A DNA stretch of 64,000 bases from Flexilinea flocculi (GTDB taxonomy: Bacteria > Chloroflexota > Anaerolineae > Anaerolineales > Anaerolineaceae), in contig NZ_DF968180.1 of NCBI RefSeq assembly GCF_001192795.1, forward strand, positions 414,561 through 478,560, given 5' to 3'. Position numbers and translations under genes: made by a program. Positions 27,643 through 35,854 of this stretch are shown here, piece by piece. The stretch's first letter is position 1; every line of letters begins with the position of its first letter. The notes under the pieces were generated by a model that was given only the letters and a program-made list of their open reading frames with translations, was not told the DNA's origin and did no database searches.

Positions 27643-27668
27643 AAAAAATACCCTCCTTAAAAAAGGAG
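27643..27668 (-). terminator. Terminator between tRNA-Lys and greA
   Basis: On the minus strand a 6-bp stem CTCCTT-TTTT-AAGGAG is followed by GGTATTTTTTATT. It is placed to end the tRNA transcript just before greA. The stem is short, so strength is uncertain. Confidence 0.5.
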
Positions 27669-27685
27669 AGCAAAGATCGGATGTG

Positions 27686-27757
27686 TGAGCGTACTGGGGC
27701 TCGAACCCAGAACCAATAGCTTAAAAGGCTACTGCTCTACCATTGAGCTATACGCCC
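27686..27757 (-). tRNA. tRNA-Lys (anticodon UUU)
   Basis: Cloverleaf on the minus strand: acceptor GGGCGTA pairs with TACGCTC (one G-U), D arm AGCTCAATGGTAGAGC, anticodon arm with stem GTAGC/GCTAT and loop CTTTTAA (anticodon TTT), and T arm TGGGTTCGAGCCCCA. The CCA end is not encoded; the bases after the discriminator A read CAC. Confidence 0.95.
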
Positions 27758-27883
27758 GTCTTTAAATTCAACGTGTACATTCTATCACGCAGGGAATGAA
27801 GTGTCAATGAAAATCGAAAAAAAACGATGACAAACTGGCTTTTGGGGTAAACGCTTTGAAAGTCAGTCCAATTCGTAGCAGCA

Positions 27884-27967
27884 ATTTTTAAAATTTGAGA
27901 GAGATACTTTGTCGTTGTGATGGTTTTACGCAATTGGTACTAACAACAAATTCATATTTTGTATTAC
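27884..27967. repeat. Degenerate AATTCGAAATATGG element
   Basis: GCAATTTTTAAAATTTGAG and CATATTTTGTATTACTG are faint ends around TTTGTCGTTGTGATGGTTTTACG. The right hairpin arm is mostly lost. Low-confidence family member. Confidence 0.4.
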
Positions 27968-28094
27968 TGATTTCGCAGAGAAAAACGGAAAACTTTTCAT
28001 GAATTCCTGAAGGTTGAAGGAGAGGCAAAATCACGAAAATTAAAAATCAGAAAAATTCTAATAAAAAATTAACAGAAAATGTAATAAAACCAGC

Positions 28095-28122
28095 TTGACA
28101 TTTAATCGTCAGACAATATAAT
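28095..28122 (+). promoter_or_regulatory. Sigma70-type promoter of the candidate small RNA
   Basis: TTGACA (28095-28100) and TATAAT (28117-28122) are both perfect consensus hexamers with a 16-bp spacer. Transcription would start near 28128-28130. No ORF with a ribosome-binding site lies downstream before the terminator at 28234. Confidence 0.8.
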
Positions 28123-28127
28123 TAAAG

Positions 28128-28266
28128 CATAAATTAAGGAATTCAGCACTTCGCAGCTAGTAGGGGGAAAAAAGCTCAAGTCATTTCCGTCTTCCACGCA
28201 TAGAAGTATAGGGAAGACACTAATTTACACGATAAAGCCTCTGATTATTTCAGAGGCTTTTATTTT
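28128..28266 (+). ncRNA. Candidate small RNA of about 139 nt, family unknown
   Basis: A stand-alone transcription unit: consensus promoter, no coding frame with a start signal, and an intrinsic terminator about 105-135 nt downstream. Inside, GTCTTCC and GGAAGAC form a perfect 7-bp hairpin (about 28191-28217). Before it comes AGCTAGTAGGGGGAAAAAAG, where two AGCT words could pair around a purine-rich loop. I do not recognise 6S RNA, SRP RNA, tmRNA, RNase P or a known riboswitch. A leader RNA is unlikely because the next gene is on the other strand. Confidence 0.6.
28234..28266 (+). terminator. Intrinsic terminator of the candidate small RNA
   Basis: A perfect 10-bp stem, AAAGCCTCTG and CAGAGGCTTT with a 7-nt loop ATTATTT, is followed by TATTTT. 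Confidence 0.85.
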
Positions 28267-28327
28267 AAAGTATTAACGATAAAAATGCCCTGCATAGAAA
28301 ACCTTTTTTTGCTGATACAAAAAATTT

Positions 28328-28473
28328 TTCGTCGGGCTTATGATCTTCCTCGCAATGGCAGATTGTTATGCGAGTCGTACAGGTACGATGACAATCATGG
28401 CAAGCGTAGCAAAGCAATTCTCTTTGTCAGGAGATCATCATAACAACCGAATTGGACGGTGGTTATGATGATC
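28328..28473. repeat. Degenerate GTCATTGCGAGG-type element plus a 16-bp hairpin
   Basis: TTTCGTCGGGCTTATGATCT, CTCGCAATGGCAGATTG and GCGTAGCAAAGCAATTCTC are pieces of the same element as the 13.2-kb array. It is followed at 28433-28473 by a 16-bp inverted repeat (GATCATCATAACAACC with GGTGGTTATGATGATC, one mismatch) just beyond the stop of the SGNH gene, where it may act as its terminator. Confidence 0.6.
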
Positions 28474-28478
28474 GTGAT

Positions 28479-29516
28479 CTAAAATAATCCGAGTTCTTTT
28501 CCTGTTGAATGTAATAATTTTAAAGCCTGATAATTTCTCCAATTCCATGCACTTACAGAAAGGTAAATCGGATTTTCGACAGATAGTCCGTGATTTTTTA
28601 GACCCTGTGCGGATTTCCAGAAATTGAAAAAAGGAATATCATAATCTCTGGCAACCTGAGCTGTGATTTCATTGATTCTGTGTCCGCCTTCCACGTTATC
28701 GGCTTTCGAGGAGAGGATCGGCAAAATGCCGCGGGCAATCAAGTATTCAACAATCTCAGACAAATAATCATAATAAACATCCATCTCAAGAGAAGCAATC
28801 CAATTTGTTCCAAGATTGATAAACATGATGGATGGATTGTGTACCCGCAATTCACACGCAAGGGAATTTTCGCCTTTTTCACAAATTTTTGGATCTGCCC
28901 AGGCTGTTGTCAATACGGATGCGACACTCATACCATCATGAACGGCAAGACTTTCTATTGCAAAAGCCCCCTGATAATAATCAATCGCTTCCTGCAAATA
29001 TCGATCTTCATCAGCCAGAAGACCTTCGTACCCCATATCATAAACACCCATAAAAACATTCGGATTTGACTGGCAGTCTCCAATTTTTGAGAAGATATGC
29101 GGATTGGTTCCAAATTCATTCACACCTTTTTGGAAGATTCTTTTCGCATTGTCGGTTAATTTTGGAATGACCGGCCAAATCTGCCACTGTTTTGCGAGCG
29201 GGCGGATATCAGGTGTTGCGGTGCCTGGTGTGGTGTTTTGTGTTGGTTTCGCAGTAGAAATCATACTTATTGTCGCGTGATTTGCAGCTGCAGTTGGAAT
29301 GGATGGCGTTCTGGATGGAACTGCCGTATTGGTGATGATATGCGTCTGAGAAGGATATGGCGTTTGTTGCGCCTGTATTGTAGATTGAATTTCTGTAGAT
29401 ACGGCTGCTATTTCTGAAGCGATTTCGACAACCGACGTTGGATCGATCCGGCATGATGTCAGAAAAACGGATAACGTACAGGAGAGCGTAATAATCAGTA
29501 ATCCTTTTCTTATCAT
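28479..29516 (-). CDS. SGNH/GDSL-hydrolase-like lipoprotein
   Basis: 345 residues from ATG 29516 (MIRKGLLIITL); a longer TTG start adds 11 residues without a better ribosome-binding site. A lipoprotein signal ends in the lipobox LTSC near residue 22. A Ser/Thr/Pro-rich linker covers about 45-110, then an alpha/beta domain contains GDCQSNPNVFMGVYDMG, VHDGMSVASVLTTAW, IMFINLGTNW and later SVSAWNWRNYQAL. The order resembles SGNH hydrolases (Ser/Gly/Asn/His blocks), but the catalytic Ser block is atypical (GDCQ rather than GDS), so activity is uncertain. It is probably anchored outside the membrane and stands alone. Confidence 0.65.
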   Translation of the reverse strand: MIRKGLLIITLSCTLSVFLTSCRIDPTSVVEIASEIAAVSTEIQSTIQAQQTPYPSQTHIITNTAVPSRTPSIPTAAANHATISMISTAKPTQNTTPGTATPDIRPLAKQWQIWPVIPKLTDNAKRIFQKGVNEFGTNPHIFSKIGDCQSNPNVFMGVYDMGYEGLLADEDRYLQEAIDYYQGAFAIESLAVHDGMSVASVLTTAWADPKICEKGENSLACELRVHNPSIMFINLGTNWIASLEMDVYYDYLSEIVEYLIARGILPILSSKADNVEGGHRINEITAQVARDYDIPFFNFWKSAQGLKNHGLSVENPIYLSVSAWNWRNYQALKLLHSTGKELGLF

Positions 29517-29550
29517 AGAAATAATTTTACATGGAATTCTGTCGATCAAC

Positions 29551-29612
29551 GATTCGAATTAAGGGGAGGATTCTATGTTCGAAATGCCGATGTAAATTTG
29601 GAATTGCTGCTC
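29551..29612. repeat. Short degenerate AATTCGAAATATGG element
   Basis: AACGATTCGAATTAAGGGGAG and GTAAATTTGGAATTGCTG are separated by about 30 bp with no inner hairpin. It directly precedes the full copy at 29622. Confidence 0.5.
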
Positions 29613-29621
29613 CAATTAAAT

Positions 29622-29745
29622 CCAGCAATTCGAAATATGGAGATACCTTTTGCATAAAGAGAAAAAAATTATTGTTGAGTTGTTTTTTACACTCTGCAAA
29701 AAAATAACTCAACAACAAATACTATTTTCCATATTTAGGATCGCT
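29622..29745. repeat. AATTCGAAATATGG repeat with 17-20 bp hairpin
   Basis: CAGCAATTCGAAATATGGAG at the left and CCATATTTAGGATCGC at the right enclose TTGTTGAGTTGTTTTTTAC and GCAAAAAAATAACTCAACAA, complementary apart from about two positions. It lies in a divergent gap (SGNH minus, MFS plus), where a terminator role makes no sense. Confidence 0.85.
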
Positions 29746-29819
29746 AAGTTGGATCAGATATCGAACGACTTCGACAGGTGGTATGATTACCAGACAGGTT
29801 TATTTAAACGTGAGGAAAT

Positions 29820-31034
29820 ATGTTTTTAAAGGAACAAAATCGAAAAAAATGGGCCATCCCGATCACGATCGGTTATTTTTTAACATTCGTTTGTTTTGGT
29901 TTTGCAGGCAGTGCAGTCGGACCGCTGATTAACCGTCTATCAGAATCTACTTCGGCAAATATATCAGCTCTCAGTTATCTGTTTCTGTTTCGCAGTTTCG
30001 GCTTTATTGGATCTTCCTTATTATTGGCTCGTCTGTTTGACCGTTTCCCGGGCAACCGTCTGCTCAGCTTCGGATTGCTGTTTTTAGGTGCAATGCTGGC
30101 GTTGCTCGGCAGCTCATCGGTGTTATGGCAGTTATTCCTGATCATGTTCATCCTTGGAATATCCGCGAATTTTGTCAATATGGGCGGAAACACGTTGATT
30201 CAATGGCTTCATAAAGACAATGCCGGACCATTCCTTAATCTGGTTCATGTTTTTTATTCGATCGGCTGCATTATTACACCTTTACTAATCGGTTCCTCTC
30301 TTAATTCCGGGCAACCTATAGGAAGGACGTTGTTGATACTTGGTTTCGTTGTACTGCCTGTTGCTCTTTTCCTTGTTTTCCTTCCCAGTCCGGAGATTCC
30401 TGTTCAGCGCACTGACAAAAACGTCGATCAAGCGCAGTCTCAAACTCATATTTGGCAAGTGACTTTACTGATCGGTTTATTTACGCTATTTATTGTCGGC
30501 GTAGAATGCACATACAATAGTTGGTTATCGACGTTTCTTTTTGCAGGCGGTATTATGAAAGAAGCAGATGCTGCATACTTTACATCCATTTTTTGGACAG
30601 GCAGTCTGGTCGGAAGAGTTCTCTCAGTTTTTGCATCGATGAAAGTTAAACCAGCGAAGCTGGTCAGTTCATCACTGATTCTTGTGCTGATAAGCAGTCT
30701 TGGATTTGTTTTTTTTAGAAAACAGCAAACGATCATTCTGATTGCAACACTCCTGACAGGATTTGCTGTAGGTCCATTATTTCCGAATACGCTTCTGTTA
30801 TTGAAGGAGAAAGTCATTCTCTCAGGAAAAATGAGCGGTATAGTTTTTGCGTTTTCTGAAACTGGAAGCATGGTAATCCCTTGGACTATCGGTCAACTAT
30901 TTGATCGCACAGGTTTAAATATTTTCCTGTATGGAATTTTTTCCCAATTGATTATTGCAATCATATTCCTGATCATCATTCAAAAAAGGTTCCCCGGATC
31001 ACTTGAAAAAATGGGGAATGAAGCGCAGGTATAG
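29820..31034 (+). CDS. Major facilitator superfamily transporter
   Basis: 404 residues with twelve predictable membrane segments split by a central loop (residues about 188-205, PVQRTDKNVDQAQSQ). The first half holds the MFS loop signature ARLFDRFPGNRLLSFG, and the second half repeats LFDRTGLN. The early sequence FAGSAVGPLINRLSESTS resembles the FucP/sugar-type group of MFS proteins. Substrate is unknown; sugar import is a guess. It has no co-oriented neighbours, so it is monocistronic. GTGAGGAAAT precedes the ATG. Confidence 0.85.
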   Translation: MFLKEQNRKKWAIPITIGYFLTFVCFGFAGSAVGPLINRLSESTSANISALSYLFLFRSFGFIGSSLLLARLFDRFPGNRLLSFGLLFLGAMLALLGSSSVLWQLFLIMFILGISANFVNMGGNTLIQWLHKDNAGPFLNLVHVFYSIGCIITPLLIGSSLNSGQPIGRTLLILGFVVLPVALFLVFLPSPEIPVQRTDKNVDQAQSQTHIWQVTLLIGLFTLFIVGVECTYNSWLSTFLFAGGIMKEADAAYFTSIFWTGSLVGRVLSVFASMKVKPAKLVSSSLILVLISSLGFVFFRKQQTIILIATLLTGFAVGPLFPNTLLLLKEKVILSGKMSGIVFAFSETGSMVIPWTIGQLFDRTGLNIFLYGIFSQLIIAIIFLIIIQKRFPGSLEKMGNEAQV

Positions 31035-31038
31035 ATCC

Positions 31039-31160
31039 GGCAATTTGAAAAATTAGCGAACATTTCGGATCAATTGTGTCGATTTATTGTTGTGTAGTTT
31101 TTATGAGGTGCCCAAAAACAACTCGGCAACTAATGATTCTTCCTATATTTCATATCGCTG
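31039..31160. repeat. AATTCGAAATATGG repeat with partial hairpin
   Basis: GGCAATTTGAAAAATTAGCG and CTATATTTCATATCGCTGG enclose TTATTGTTGTGTAGTTTTTATG and CCAAAAACAACTCGGCAACTAA, a stem with several mismatches. It lies between convergent genes. Confidence 0.65.
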
Positions 31161-31167
31161 GAATCTG

Positions 31168-32025
31168 TTACTTAACCTTGATAAAATTCATCAATATAAG
31201 GCTTTTTTCACAATGGTCACTGGGTTTGAAATAGATTTTTTCAGAAATCGGGATTTCATGATCGTTCAAAAGCTGAATCCACAAAGGATCAGTAAAAGTC
31301 CGCACAGGCCGGGCAATCGTGATTTCAAAGCCTGATTCTCCATAGGCAGGGAACTGCCCGGATAGTCCTTCGCGAATTTCATTGTTTTCGAAACCGCCAA
31401 TTTGAATACGAATGCCAATGATCGGATCACCGCGTGAATCGGTAATATTTCCACCCACTCCTGCCCATGTACAGCCTGCGTTTTCATAAATCAGATTGGC
31501 ATCCATTGTACCTGGCTTGCCGATGATTTCAAACCACATATCCGGTGTTGCTGTGATAGTTGGAAGCGTTTCCGTTGCGGCTTTTAAAGTGCCGATGATT
31601 TTTGTTTCTTCTGCATTTAACTGAATTAACGGTGTGCTTGATGGGATTGTTTTTGTCGGAGTTTTTCTCTTAAGCAGTGGCGTCACAGTTGAAGTTACGG
31701 TCAGCGTAACTGTCTTTGTCGGTGAAAAGGTTGGTGTAACGGTTGGACTGGGTATGGTTGCGGTTGAAGTGGGTGTCTGACTGCTTGTTGGCGTGAAAAA
31801 TTGGACGGCTGAAGTCTGTTCAAACCATTGCGTTTTTTCTACATCAGAAAATTTTGAATATGGATGATCCCTTTTTGAGACAAGCCAAACAAAAATAGCA
31901 GCTGTAATTAAGCTCAGAATGAGCAATAATAGAATCAGTTGCGACAGGCAGGATTTTGTCTTTCTTTTTTTTTTCAGTCTGATTTTACGTTCGTTCGCAT
32001 CAGAATCATATCTGGTTTTTTCCAT
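31168..32025 (-). CDS. Membrane-anchored extracytoplasmic protein with Thr/Pro-rich linker
   Basis: 285 residues: a very basic N terminus (KIRLKKKRKTK), one membrane segment at about 27-50 (LSQLILLLLILSLITAAIFVWLV), and a long Thr/Ser/Pro linker (about 75-140, repeats of TPTSTAT and TVTSTVT). The C-terminal domain of about 120 residues contains NAGCTWAGVGGNITDSRGDPIIGIRIQIGG, which looks like a carboxypeptidase-regulatory/transthyretin-type beta-sandwich. It is type II anchored with the domain outside. Function is unknown; architecture is typical of Chloroflexota surface proteins. Confidence 0.7.
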   Translation of the reverse strand: MEKTRYDSDANERKIRLKKKRKTKSCLSQLILLLLILSLITAAIFVWLVSKRDHPYSKFSDVEKTQWFEQTSAVQFFTPTSSQTPTSTATIPSPTVTPTFSPTKTVTLTVTSTVTPLLKRKTPTKTIPSSTPLIQLNAEETKIIGTLKAATETLPTITATPDMWFEIIGKPGTMDANLIYENAGCTWAGVGGNITDSRGDPIIGIRIQIGGFENNEIREGLSGQFPAYGESGFEITIARPVRTFTDPLWIQLLNDHEIPISEKIYFKPSDHCEKSLILMNFIKVK

Positions 32026-32134
32026 AAATTTTCCGCATTTACGAGAATGTTTCGTTACTCTTTCGAAACAATTATTCAGTTTGCAATTTTTCTTTCGAAG
32101 AAATGAAAAACAAAGAACAGATTACGGCAGCTTC

Positions 32135-32256
32135 ATGATTCGAAATACGAGAAGACTTCTTGATTGTTGTATTGTTTTTGTGAGAAGCACAAGATCCAAA
32201 TAACAACGATGTTTCTCGATTTGCTCACAATAACTTTTACAAATTTCTAATTACTG
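32135..32256. repeat. AATTCGAAATATGG repeat with partial hairpin
   Basis: ATGATTCGAAATACGAGAAG and TACAAATTTCTAATTACTG are the ends; GATTGTTGTATTGTTTTTGTG and CACAAGATCCAAATAACAAC form an imperfect stem, followed by the TTTCTCGATTTGCTC right module. Confidence 0.7.
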
Positions 32257-32308
32257 ATAGCCGCATGATCATTTTGAAAATGCTTTTTATTATCAATTTG
32301 ATGTGTAT

Positions 32309-33220
32309 TTAAAAAATATGAATTTCAGCTTTTTCTCGTTGCTCTTGCAGCCAGGATGTCAGGAATTTGTGTTGAAGAATCTGCATCGATTGTTCATTGA
32401 TTTTTCTATCCGAGCTGATCTCAGCAGCATACAGAATATGAAATCCATTGTTCGTTTCTATGATGTCTGTGTAGGTTCCAGGCTGAAGAGAAAACAGTGC
32501 ATCCTCCAATTCAGGATAAACTAAAATTCCTTTTGCAATCCAATCCATGTCACCGCCTGTCAGCGGATCAAATTGTTTTGCCAAATCAATAAAAGGCAAA
32601 CCCAAATCCAGTTTCTCTTTCGCTTTTTGTGCTGATTCAATATCTGCTGTTAAAATCTGATACGTATGGATTTGTTCGATATTTTGCAGATTTTCAGCAA
32701 ATATTTTTTCCCTCATCCAGGCTGAGGCAATTTCCCTTTCCATAGCACGGAATAGCCCTTCATCTGAGTAATGATATTGATTTTGCCAGTTTTTCACAAC
32801 GTTGCTGTCACCGGTCGCTGCAATTACGTCTTGAAGTCTCTGTTCAATTTCTTCATGAGATATTGAAAACCCCGATTCCCTTGCGGCAGAAAGAAAAATT
32901 GTTTCATCAATTAATTGATCAATCGCTTCTTTTTTAATGTCTTCCTCAGGCTTTTCTTTCAATCCGATTTCTTCATAAGCCTGCTGCAGATTCATAAAGG
33001 TTGAATCAAAATCCTCCTGCCAGATGTATATCTGGTTAACAATGCCGACAGAAGGAGGCGGTGTCGGAGTCCATGTGGCTTGAGGAGTGTCTGTAATCAC
33101 TGGCGTCATTGTCGCGGTTGGAGTCGATGACGGTTTGGATATGATTTTATTGACAACCGAACAGGAACTAAAGATAAACAGGGTTGTTAATCCAAAAAAA
33201 ATTCGAAAGGCATGTTTCAT
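32309..33220 (-). CDS. PpiC/SurA-type peptidyl-prolyl isomerase lipoprotein (foldase)
   Basis: 303 residues with a lipoprotein signal ending in the lipobox FSSC near residue 20 and a short Thr/Pro linker. A SurA-N-like helical region follows (QEDFDSTFMNLQQAYEEIG, DQLIDETIFLSAARESGFSIS), then a parvulin domain at about 185-275: IHTYQILTADIESAQKAKEKL, LGLPFIDLAKQFDP, GGDMDWIAKGILVYPELEDALFSLQPG, ETNNGFHILY. Such proteins catalyse prolyl isomerisation and help fold exported proteins outside the membrane (PrsA-like). Monocistronic. Confidence 0.88.
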   Translation of the reverse strand: MKHAFRIFFGLTTLFIFSSCSVVNKIISKPSSTPTATMTPVITDTPQATWTPTPPPSVGIVNQIYIWQEDFDSTFMNLQQAYEEIGLKEKPEEDIKKEAIDQLIDETIFLSAARESGFSISHEEIEQRLQDVIAATGDSNVVKNWQNQYHYSDEGLFRAMEREIASAWMREKIFAENLQNIEQIHTYQILTADIESAQKAKEKLDLGLPFIDLAKQFDPLTGGDMDWIAKGILVYPELEDALFSLQPGTYTDIIETNNGFHILYAAEISSDRKINEQSMQILQHKFLTSWLQEQREKAEIHIF

Positions 33221-33408
33221 AACTCTGTTATTATAATCAGTGTTGATTGTTTTTGGAGAAGGAAATATTGTTCTTGCTTTGGAAACTTTTGACGTGAAAA
33301 TGAAAAATTTTGGAAGAATTATTCAGCAAAAGCAAGTGAAAATACAACTTTTCGCTCGAACTTGACTCTTTTCGAAAAAAGAATTGCTATTAATGGCTTT
33401 TTTAATCT

Positions 33409-33436
33409 TTGACAGAATGAAGTTTTTTGATACAAT
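33409..33436 (+). promoter_or_regulatory. Sigma70-type promoter upstream of the liv operon
   Basis: TTGACA (33409-33414) and TACAAT (33431-33436) are spaced by 16 bp. Transcription would start near 33443, giving a 5' leader of about 220 nt that includes a short AATTCGAAATATGG element. A second TACAAT lies at 33593-33598 but lacks a good -35 box. Confidence 0.6.
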
Positions 33437-33476
33437 AGAAAAACTGAAACATGTATAGATCGATATACAAATTGAC

Positions 33477-33563
33477 AACAATTCGAAATATGGGTAGGAT
33501 TCTCAGTGGTTATAATGCTTTGCCCTCTTTATTCGTATCGTAAGTCAATATTTCGAATTAATG
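33477..33563. repeat. Short AATTCGAAATATGG element in the liv leader
   Basis: CAACAATTCGAAATATGGGT and TCAATATTTCGAATTAATGG are separated by about 50 bp without a strong inner hairpin. Because it lies downstream of the likely promoter it would be transcribed into the livK 5' leader. Confidence 0.75.
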
Positions 33564-33661
33564 GTTTCAAAAAATCATGGTGTTTTTTGTGCTACAATAT
33601 GTAGACACAACTTTCGAATATTTTGTTAAAACAAAATAAAAATTTTAAAAGGAGAAACTTG

Positions 33662-34789
33662 ATGAAAAAGGGAATTCTGTTAGGTTTGTTATGTTTATTA
33701 GTTTTTGCTTTTAGTGTTTCCGCAGAAGGCGAACCGTTGAAAATCGGCGTTTATGGTCCTTTATCCGGAGATGCTGCAATGGTCGGACAGACCATGGTTG
33801 AAGGTATTAAGCTTGCAACAAAACAGATCAATGAGGCTGGTGGTATTGATGGCCGCATGATTGAATTAGTGATTGAAGATGACGAGCAGTCCCCGAAAGT
33901 TGCAGTCTCTGCAGTGAATAAACTGGTATATGATGACAAAGTTATGGCTGTCATTGGAACTGTCAACAGCTCCTGCACATTGGCTTCCATGGAAGTGACA
34001 TGGGATGCAGAAGTCCCTCATATCACTCCGATTTCCTCCGGCGCATCGATCACAAACGTCGGAAATCCGTGGATTGCACGTATTCAGGCATCTGATCTGT
34101 TGCAGGCTGGCGCAATCGCCCGTTATATCGTCGATGATCTCGGCATCAAGAAGATTGCCTGTATGTATCAATCGGATGATTATGGTACTGGCGCAATGGA
34201 AGTGATTGTAAAGGTTTTGAAAGACGAGTATGGCATTGAACTGGTCGCTAATGAAGCTTTTGAGCCATCAGCTCTTGATATGACTCCACAGCTTTTAAGC
34301 GTACAAAAATCCGGCGCAGAAGCTCTGATTATGTGGAACATGTATCAGCAGGGTGCTTTAATTGCAAAACAGGCTCGCGATCTTGGACTGAAGATTCCTC
34401 TGCTGGGCGGCGGCGGCTTAACCAATAAGAAGCTGTATGAACTTGCCGGTGATGCAGCAGTAGGTATTATCAATTCCCAAACCTTCTTTGCTGATAAAAC
34501 AAAAGCTACACCTTCCGCAGCTGCATTTATTGATGCATTCGAAAAAGAATATGGGAAACTTCCTGATTCCAATAATGCGATGGCATACGATGCTATGATG
34601 GTTATGGCAGAAGGTTTAAAATATGCTGCTCCAGAATTTAAGAATACAAAAATTATGGAAGGCATTAAGGCTGTGAAGGATCTTCCTCTGGCAACCGGTA
34701 CCATTTCCATGTCCCCGAACGGTGACGCAAATCGTGATATTCTGATTATCCGACTGACCGAAGGTGGAAAATACGAATTAGCGAAATAA
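33662..34789 (+). CDS. livK: Branched-chain amino acid-type ABC transporter substrate-binding protein
   Basis: 375 residues from ATG 33662, chosen because AAAAGGAGAAACTTG precedes it and the signal peptide MKKGILLGLLCLLVFAFSVSA starts there. The mature protein is a type I periplasmic-binding fold (GEPLKIGVYGPLSGDAAMVGQTMVEGIKLATKQIN), the Leu/Ile/Val, urea or amide binding family. The ligand is not certain: neighbouring genes handle carbamoyl compounds and pyrimidine-type ureides, so orotate, a hydantoin or an amino acid are all possible. First gene of livKHMGF; a hairpin after it may raise its expression relative to the permeases. Confidence 0.93.
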   Translation: MKKGILLGLLCLLVFAFSVSAEGEPLKIGVYGPLSGDAAMVGQTMVEGIKLATKQINEAGGIDGRMIELVIEDDEQSPKVAVSAVNKLVYDDKVMAVIGTVNSSCTLASMEVTWDAEVPHITPISSGASITNVGNPWIARIQASDLLQAGAIARYIVDDLGIKKIACMYQSDDYGTGAMEVIVKVLKDEYGIELVANEAFEPSALDMTPQLLSVQKSGAEALIMWNMYQQGALIAKQARDLGLKIPLLGGGGLTNKKLYELAGDAAVGIINSQTFFADKTKATPSAAAFIDAFEKEYGKLPDSNNAMAYDAMMVMAEGLKYAAPEFKNTKIMEGIKAVKDLPLATGTISMSPNGDANRDILIIRLTEGGKYELAK

Positions 34790-34887
34790 GAAGAATTACT
34801 TCTTCGATTTCACTGATTCCGCACTTTTTCTGTTGATGAATTATTAAGCAATTCGATGAAAAGTGCAAAACGAATCAACAACATTAT

Positions 34888-34912
34888 GAGAGGAAGTGCT
34901 TAGCTTCCTCTC
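34888..34912 (+). terminator. Intercistronic hairpin between livK and livH
   Basis: A perfect 9-bp stem, GAGAGGAAG and CTTCCTCTC with loop TGCTTAG, lies 99 nt after the livK stop and is followed by a weak T-rich stretch. Such partial terminators or stabilising hairpins are common after binding-protein genes. Confidence 0.6.
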
Positions 34913-34974
34913 ATTGCTTTTCAATATTATTGATATAAATTTGTCTTGTATAACCGATTTAAAGGAGCAGGTAG

Positions 34975-35850
34975 ATGAATTTTTTTCTGCAACAACTCAT
35001 TCAAGGCATCTCAATGGGAGCCCTTTATGGACTGATTGCAATCGGATATGTATTAATTTACAATGCCTGGGGCGTTCTTAACTTCGCACAGGGCGATATG
35101 GTAATGATCGGCGCTTTTGCGATTCTGATAGCCCATGTTTATATGGGATTACCATTATTAATTGCTTTCCCGATCGCAATCATTATGTGCTGTATTATTG
35201 GTTTTTTGGTTGAAATCTCTGCGTTTCGTCCTTTAATTGACGCAAACAATACACGCAGATTGATCGCCACCATTGGTGTCGGCATTTTCCTGCGCAATTT
35301 AGTGCGTGTTATTTTTGGTGCAGATCCTTATCCGTTTCCCAGTATTTTTGGCAATACGGCTGTTAATATCGGGGAGTTGAAAATTATTCCGCAGAATATT
35401 TGGAATACGGTGATCGGTTTTGGTCTGGTTATTCTCTTATCCATTTTCCTGAAACAAACCCATATCGGAAAATCTATGCGTGCAACCGCTCAGGATCGGG
35501 AAGCTGCACGTTTGATGGGCATCAATGTGAAAAAGAATATGTCCATCACATTCATTATTTCTTCAGCGCTTGGCGGATTTGCCGGAATGCTGATCTGCCC
35601 GGTCTTCTTCGTTATCCCGACATTGGGGACACTGATGGGGAATAAAGGGTTTGCCGGAGCATTACTGGGTGGTATCACATCCAATCCGGGATCTATGATT
35701 GGCGGTATCTCATTGGGCATTTTGGAATCATTCGGAGCAGGTTATTTCTCATCATCGGTACAGGCCGGTATTGCTTACGCCGTTTTATTCCTGGTTTTGA
35801 TTTTCCTTCCAGCAGGACTCCTTGGGAAGAAAGAATCACGGAAAGTATAA
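34975..35850 (+). CDS. livH: LivH-type ABC transporter permease
   Basis: 291 residues, about eight membrane segments. The start MNFFLQQLIQGISMGALYGLIAIGYVLIYNAWGVLNFAQGDMVMIGAF is the family signature of LivH, and REAARLMGINVKK near 180 is the coupling helix region that contacts the ATPases. AAAGGAGCAGGTAG precedes the ATG. It pairs with LivM to form the membrane channel. Confidence 0.95.
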   Translation: MNFFLQQLIQGISMGALYGLIAIGYVLIYNAWGVLNFAQGDMVMIGAFAILIAHVYMGLPLLIAFPIAIIMCCIIGFLVEISAFRPLIDANNTRRLIATIGVGIFLRNLVRVIFGADPYPFPSIFGNTAVNIGELKIIPQNIWNTVIGFGLVILLSIFLKQTHIGKSMRATAQDREAARLMGINVKKNMSITFIISSALGGFAGMLICPVFFVIPTLGTLMGNKGFAGALLGGITSNPGSMIGGISLGILESFGAGYFSSSVQAGIAYAVLFLVLIFLPAGLLGKKESRKV

Positions 35851-35854
35851 TCCT

